DNA from: Verrucomicrobia bacterium UBA3214
GTDB lineage: Bacteria; Verrucomicrobiota; Kiritimatiellia; RFP12; UBA1067
Length of the DNA: 10,151 bases
Direction of reading: 5' to 3'
Assembly (NCBI GenBank): GCA_002363575.1
Contig: DEWI01000103.1
Location: forward strand, 396 to 10,546
The position numbers and the translations under genes are program-made. Under the pieces are notes generated by a model. That model had not been told where the DNA came from. It worked only from the letters and a program-made list of their open reading frames with translations, and did no database searches. Below, piece by piece: positions 6,610 through 10,151 of this stretch. The first letter of the stretch is position 1. The number at the start of each line of letters is the position of its first letter.

Positions 6610-7407
6610 TTGAAGAATAATGCCAGCAACGCGAAAATTGCGATTGCCGCGTTAGGCGCGGCGATCGTGTGCGCGTTTTGCCTTTTCCGTTCCGCCTGCA
6701 TCGAGGCCGTGTATCCCGTGGAGAGGGCGAAGAAGTCTTTCGTCTCGCGTGTCGCATCCCGCTTTGAAGGCATGTGGCGCGGCGCCGCCGCGGAGGCGGA
6801 GAATGTGCGCCTGCGCAGAGAGCTGGCGGCGCTGGCAATGGCGCGCGGCGAGTTTTTCCGCCTAGAGGCGGAGAACGAGCGCCTGCGCGCGGCGCTCGAC
6901 TACACGGCGAGGACGCGCGGGAGCTGGAAGCTCGCGAGCGTGCTTTCTGAGGGCGGCGGCGCAGCAGGGACGCGGCGCACTCTTCGCATCGACAAGGGGA
7001 CGCTGGCGGGGGTGCGCAAGGGTGCCGTTGTCGCCGTTCCGGAGGGTTTGGTCGGGAGAGTCGTGGAGGCGACGCCGCACACGGCGGAAGTCTTGACGAT
7101 CGTCGATCCATCGCTCAATGTCGCGTGCATAGTGGAAGGGGAGCGCGGCACGCGCGCCATCCTCTCCGGCGGCACAGACGATCTTCTGGCGATGCGTTTC
7201 TTCTCGGCCGGCGCGGGCGTGACGCCCGGTGCGCGCGTTTTCACGTCCGGACTCGGCGGCGTGTTTCCGAGCGGTCTCGAGATCGGGAGGGTGCGCGCGG
7301 TGACGATGCGCGAAGGCGGAGAAGGCGTCCGTGAGTGCGAAGTCGAGCCAATGGTGGACTTCGCGGCCATTGAAGATGTATTTGTCGTTGTCGAGCCGCG
7401 GGATTAG
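6610..7407 (+). CDS. mreC: Rod shape-determining protein MreC
   Basis: MreC is a bitopic inner-membrane protein whose periplasmic part activates PBP2 and links MreB to the cell-wall synthase. The protein has 265 residues. A short cytoplasmic tail (MKNNASNAK) is followed by one membrane helix at about residues 10-27. A coiled coil with repeated LRRELAAL and EAENERLRAAL heptads spans roughly 55-100. Then come the two beta domains, with the family signatures GLVGRVVEA and LTIVDPSLNV. The start is a TTG at 6610. AAAGGAG at 6591-6597 is 12 nt upstream, which is long, and no in-frame ATG or GTG gives the tail plus helix. The nearby ATG at 6620 is out of frame. Weak initiation may hold MreC below MreB level; that is inference. 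Confidence 0.95.
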   Translation: MKNNASNAKIAIAALGAAIVCAFCLFRSACIEAVYPVERAKKSFVSRVASRFEGMWRGAAAEAENVRLRRELAALAMARGEFFRLEAENERLRAALDYTARTRGSWKLASVLSEGGGAAGTRRTLRIDKGTLAGVRKGAVVAVPEGLVGRVVEATPHTAEVLTIVDPSLNVACIVEGERGTRAILSGGTDDLLAMRFFSAGAGVTPGARVFTSGLGGVFPSGLEIGRVRAVTMREGGEGVRECEVEPMVDFAAIEDVFVVVEPRD

Positions 7408-7474
7408 TCCGTATGATATCCATTTCCGCCAATCCGCCGCATCGTTCGTGCGTCTTCCGCCATCTTCTGGCTTC

Positions 7475-7984
7475 ATGCATCGTCCGCTTTTGCAAGTTGT
7501 ACGTTTCCACAAGTCCGCAATTCCAGAATTGAAGAAAGAGTTGATAGAACTGGCTATTGGACTCGGCGCGCTCGTATTCGGCGGCGCCGCGGAGGAGTTG
7601 TTGCCGAAGTTCTGCGGCGCCGGCTTCCCCGTGTTGATGATGTCGGCCGTGTATTTCGCGCGCCGCCGCGCCATCGCCGCCGCGTTCATGTTCGCGGCGG
7701 CCGCCGGCGCCGCGGAGGACGCGCTGTCGGCGCTGCCATTCGCGACGAGTATTTCGTTCTTCTGTCTGGCGGCGGCGTTTGCGCGCGTCGCGGCCGATGA
7801 ATGGTGTGCATACGCCTTCGCTTATCCGCTGTATGAAATCTGGCTCGGGATGTGGATGGCGAATCCGCAGGGCGGGGTGTTCGCGCGTTTCCTTGTCGCC
7901 ATTCCCGCAGGCGCGGTGACGGCTGCCGCGGTCTTTTGTCTCCTGCGGGCCGTGGAAAGGAAAGGGGCTGTGTATGAAGCGTGA
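7475..7984 (+). CDS. mreD: Rod shape-determining protein MreD
   Basis: MreD is a small polytopic inner-membrane partner of MreC in the elongasome. The frame gives 169 residues from ATG 7475 or 151 from TTG 7529. Both are near the family's usual 150-170. The body is strongly hydrophobic with about five helices. The typical MreD pattern is an arginine-flanked helix (VYFARRRAIAAAFMF) followed by an acidic turn (AAEDALSALPF) and another helix. Position between mreC and mrdA supports the call. The start is unresolved. ATG 7475 has no visible ribosome-binding site and adds a basic segment before the first helix. TTG 7529 gives MKKELIELAIG, a cleaner membrane-protein N-terminus. The stop overlaps the mrdA start by 11 nt, so the two are translationally coupled. 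Confidence 0.87.
   Translation: MHRPLLQVVRFHKSAIPELKKELIELAIGLGALVFGGAAEELLPKFCGAGFPVLMMSAVYFARRRAIAAAFMFAAAAGAAEDALSALPFATSISFFCLAAAFARVAADEWCAYAFAYPLYEIWLGMWMANPQGGVFARFLVAIPAGAVTAAAVFCLLRAVERKGAVYEA
7518..7531. repeat. Short perfect inverted repeat at the mreD N-terminus
   Basis: CAATTC, a 2-base spacer and GAATTG form a perfect 6-bp inverted repeat. It overlaps the alternative TTG start codon of mreD (7529-7531). It could be a small RNA hairpin or a chance palindrome; the loop is too short for a stable fold with all six pairs. Confidence 0.3.
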
Positions 7985-9809
7985 TGGGCAGCTCCACCGC
8001 ACGGGCGATTTCACGTGTTTCGTCGCCGCCGCGCTGTACATGGGCGGCCTCGTGGCGCTGGCCGTCCGCCTCCACGCCGTGCAGATAGAAAACGTTGCGG
8101 CGCTCACATACGATGGCGCGCGCCAAAGCGTGCGGCGCGTGCGCACGCCCGGCGAGCGCGGCAGGATCGTGGCGGCGGACGGCACGGTGCTCGCGGCGAA
8201 CGCGCCCACGCGCTCTATACTGCTCGCGGCGGAATTCTTCCAGCGGCGCACGTGGGATGCTACTGCCTCGAACATTCTCGCGGCGGTGGAGCGCGCGTCC
8301 GTTTTCGTAGGCCGCCCTTCGGGACTGGCGCGCGAAGACGTGCAGCGCCACATAAAACGCAATCTCGCCATGCCGCTTGTCGCGTGGAAAGACGTTACGG
8401 ACGATGAACTGGCGAGATTCTGCGAAAACCAGCTGGAGCTTCCGGGCTTCATGTGCGCGGAGACGAGCGAGCGCGTCTATCCGCAGGGGACGCTCGCCGC
8501 GCATATCCTGGGCTACGTCGGACGCGATCGCGTGCAGGCCAGCGATGGCGATGAAAAAATGAATTTCATCGGCATGGAGATGCGCGGGCGCGCCGGCCTC
8601 GAAGAGCGCTACGACGCTTTCCTTCGCGGCGTCCCGGGCGAGAAGAAAGTCGTTGTGGACGCGCGCGGTTTCGCATGCCGCGAGCAGACGGTCGCCGAGT
8701 CGCAGAAGGGGCCGGATCTCGTGCTTGCGCTCGATGTCGCGATGCAGCGCGAGGCGGAGCGCCAGCTCGCGGGGTGCAAAGGGGCGTGCGTCGCGCTCGA
8801 TCCGCGCGATGGCGCGGTGCTGGTCATGGCCAGCTCCCCGTCTTTCGATCCCAACGCATTCGTACCGGTGCTTCCAGCGTCGCTTTGGCAGAGCGTTTCG
8901 CGCGATCCGTCGAAGCCGCTCCTGAATCGCGCGGCGCAAGGGATGTACGCGCCCGGCTCGACCTTCAAGCCGGTCACCGCATACGCCGGCATGTCAGCAG
9001 GCATAAGCCCGCACGAACGCTTCGATTGCCTTGGCGCGTATCGTCTCGGGCGCATGCGCATTCGCTGTTCGCATGCGTGGGGGCATGCGAGCGGCAGTCT
9101 GGATCTCGCCGACGCGCTCAAGGAGAGCTGCAATCCGTATTTCTGCGATATGGGCGTGCGCGCGGGCACGAACGCGCTGATCAGCGCCGCCCGCGCGCTG
9201 GGGCTTGGCGAGCGCACCGGCGTCGATCTTCCCGCGGAGGCGCGTGGCGTCGTCCCCGATGCGGAATGGAAGCGCGAGCATTGGCAGGAGAGATGGTACC
9301 CCGGCGATGTCCCGCAGATGGCGATAGGCCAAGGCATGCTGCTCGTCACGCCGTTGCAGATGGCGCGCCTTGCCGCCGCCATTGGCTCCGGAGAATTTAT
9401 CGTGCCGCATTTCAAGGCGGGCGAGCGTACGCCGCGCCGCGCGCTACCGTATCCTGATTGGCAGACCGCCGCCGTGCGCGACGGGTTGTATCGCGTATGC
9501 AACATGCGCGGCGGCACAGGGCGGCGTGCCTCCGCTGGCCTGCCGGTCGAAATCGCCGGCAAGACGGGCACTGCGGAAGTCGGCGCTGGCGCGACGCGCC
9601 GCAAGAACACGTGGTTTGTGTGCTACGCGCCGGCCGGAAACCCTACGGTCGCGCTTGCGATTATAGTGGAAGACGGCGAGACGGGCGGCTCGACCGCCGC
9701 ACCGCGGGCGCGCGAGATTCTGCGCGCGCGCTTCGGTGGCGCGGAACTCCCGGCGCCCCCGGCGCCGGCGGTCAAGGAAGGAGGGGCGGATGGCGGCCAG
9801 ACTGCGTAG
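7974..9809 (+). CDS. mrdA: Penicillin-binding protein 2 (peptidoglycan DD-transpeptidase)
   Basis: This class B PBP cross-links new peptidoglycan during cell elongation, in complex with RodA. The protein has 611 residues, close to the usual 600-650. One N-terminal membrane anchor spans about residues 15-37. The dimerisation/pedestal domain contains ERGRIVAADGTVLAANAP. The transpeptidase domain has all three catalytic motifs: STFK (Ser329, Lys332), SCN (385-387) and KTGTAE (530-535). Between the first two, Cys352, Cys365, His371 and Cys386 are placed like the zinc ligands described for some PBP2 proteins. The C-terminal tail is Pro/Ala/Gly-rich. ATG 7974 overlaps the mreD stop by 11 nt and follows a purine-rich AAAGGAAAGGGG. 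The end overlaps rodA by 20 nt, as expected for partners made together. Confidence 0.97.
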   Translation: MKRDGQLHRTGDFTCFVAAALYMGGLVALAVRLHAVQIENVAALTYDGARQSVRRVRTPGERGRIVAADGTVLAANAPTRSILLAAEFFQRRTWDATASNILAAVERASVFVGRPSGLAREDVQRHIKRNLAMPLVAWKDVTDDELARFCENQLELPGFMCAETSERVYPQGTLAAHILGYVGRDRVQASDGDEKMNFIGMEMRGRAGLEERYDAFLRGVPGEKKVVVDARGFACREQTVAESQKGPDLVLALDVAMQREAERQLAGCKGACVALDPRDGAVLVMASSPSFDPNAFVPVLPASLWQSVSRDPSKPLLNRAAQGMYAPGSTFKPVTAYAGMSAGISPHERFDCLGAYRLGRMRIRCSHAWGHASGSLDLADALKESCNPYFCDMGVRAGTNALISAARALGLGERTGVDLPAEARGVVPDAEWKREHWQERWYPGDVPQMAIGQGMLLVTPLQMARLAAAIGSGEFIVPHFKAGERTPRRALPYPDWQTAAVRDGLYRVCNMRGGTGRRASAGLPVEIAGKTGTAEVGAGATRRKNTWFVCYAPAGNPTVALAIIVEDGETGGSTAAPRAREILRARFGGAELPAPPAPAVKEGGADGGQTA

Positions 9810-10151
9810 GATGAACTGGCTGCTCTTCGCTGCCATGCTGGCGCTGATCGCGCTCGGCACGATGGCGATCTGGAGCGCGGGCGCGGCGCGCGAGACGTAT
9901 TTCCACGGCATGTGGAAAAGCCATCTCGCCGGCGCTTTCGCGGGGCTTGCGATATATTTCGCGCTCGCGCTTGCCGATTACCGCCAGACGCTGCGCATCG
10001 TCGCGCCGCCGGCGTATGCGCTTTCGCTCGTCTTGCTCGTCATCGTGCTTTTGGCCGGCGATACCGTTTACGGCGGCAAGAGATGGCTGTGGTTCTTCCA
10101 GCCAAGCGAGATTGCGAAACTCTGCACCATCCTCTTTCTCGCGCTCATGCT
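9790..10151 (+). CDS. rodA: Peptidoglycan glycosyltransferase RodA, N-terminal part (truncated by window edge)
   Basis: RodA is a SEDS-family polytopic membrane enzyme that polymerises lipid II into glycan strands for side-wall growth, paired with PBP2. About 120 residues are visible. The basic start MAARLRRMN is followed by a first helix (LLFAAMLALIALGTMAIWS), a second (AGAFAGLAIYFALALA) and a third (AYALSLVLLVIVLLAG). The SEDS signature GGKRWLWFFQPSEIAKL then follows, matching the conserved G-x-R-W-L...QPSE-x-x-K pattern. The ATG at 9790 is preceded by GGAGG at 9779-9783, which lies inside the end of mrdA. A second ATG at 9811, just after the mrdA stop, is an alternative start. The frame stays open to the right edge, and most of the gene is outside. 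Confidence 0.95.
   Translation, partial: MAARLRRMNWLLFAAMLALIALGTMAIWSAGAARETYFHGMWKSHLAGAFAGLAIYFALALADYRQTLRIVAPPAYALSLVLLVIVLLAGDTVYGGKRWLWFFQPSEIAKLCTILFLALM

Noticed and set aside
5541..8939. Long minus-strand frames opposite mreB, mreC, mreD and mrdA (410, 325, 403 and 417 codons)
   Set aside because: They are antisense to well-identified elongasome genes, overlap one another in different frames, and have shadow-like composition.

Overview
The window comes from a GC-rich bacterial chromosome. It has Shine-Dalgarno leaders, sigma70-type promoters (TTGACA / TGGTATAAT) and a complete rod-shape (elongasome) cluster, which implies a cell that makes peptidoglycan and elongates by the MreB/PBP2/RodA machinery. 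The taxon cannot be fixed from this sequence. A deep-branching Gram-negative group, possibly PVC (Kiritimatiellota/Lentisphaerota-like), is a weak guess from the overall feel of the proteins. No tRNA, rRNA, CRISPR array, insertion sequence or integrase was seen.

Layout. (1) Positions 1-1419 on the minus strand hold the N-terminal part of a large, unrecognised protein with a long charged coiled coil. It runs off the left edge. (2) A divergent intergenic region at about 1420-1786 carries one promoter facing each way. (3) On the plus strand a four-helix-bundle (S23/IVP-like, 'suffix' type) protein is followed after 5 nt by an RluA-family pseudouridine synthase. (4) Transketolase (3400-5340) has its own promoter. 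(5) The mre operon starts from a promoter at 5446-5475 and reads mreB, mreC, mreD, mrdA (PBP2), rodA. The last three genes overlap end to end, and rodA is cut by the right edge.

How the genes work together. MreB forms the cytoskeletal scaffold. MreC and MreD link it across the inner membrane to the elongation synthase, made of the transpeptidase PBP2 and the glycosyltransferase RodA. The order mreB-mreC-mreD-mrdA-rodA is the classical one. Transketolase supplies pentose and erythrose phosphates. The RluA enzyme modifies RNA, and the four-helix protein has no known function.

Most of the window is well-understood housekeeping sequence. I found no convincing new biological system. The points worth a second look are the unidentified coiled-coil protein, the four-helix/RluA pair, a uniform promoter architecture shared by the transcription units, a possible Cys3His metal site in PBP2, an altered nucleotide-binding loop in MreB, and unclear start codons for mreC and mreD.
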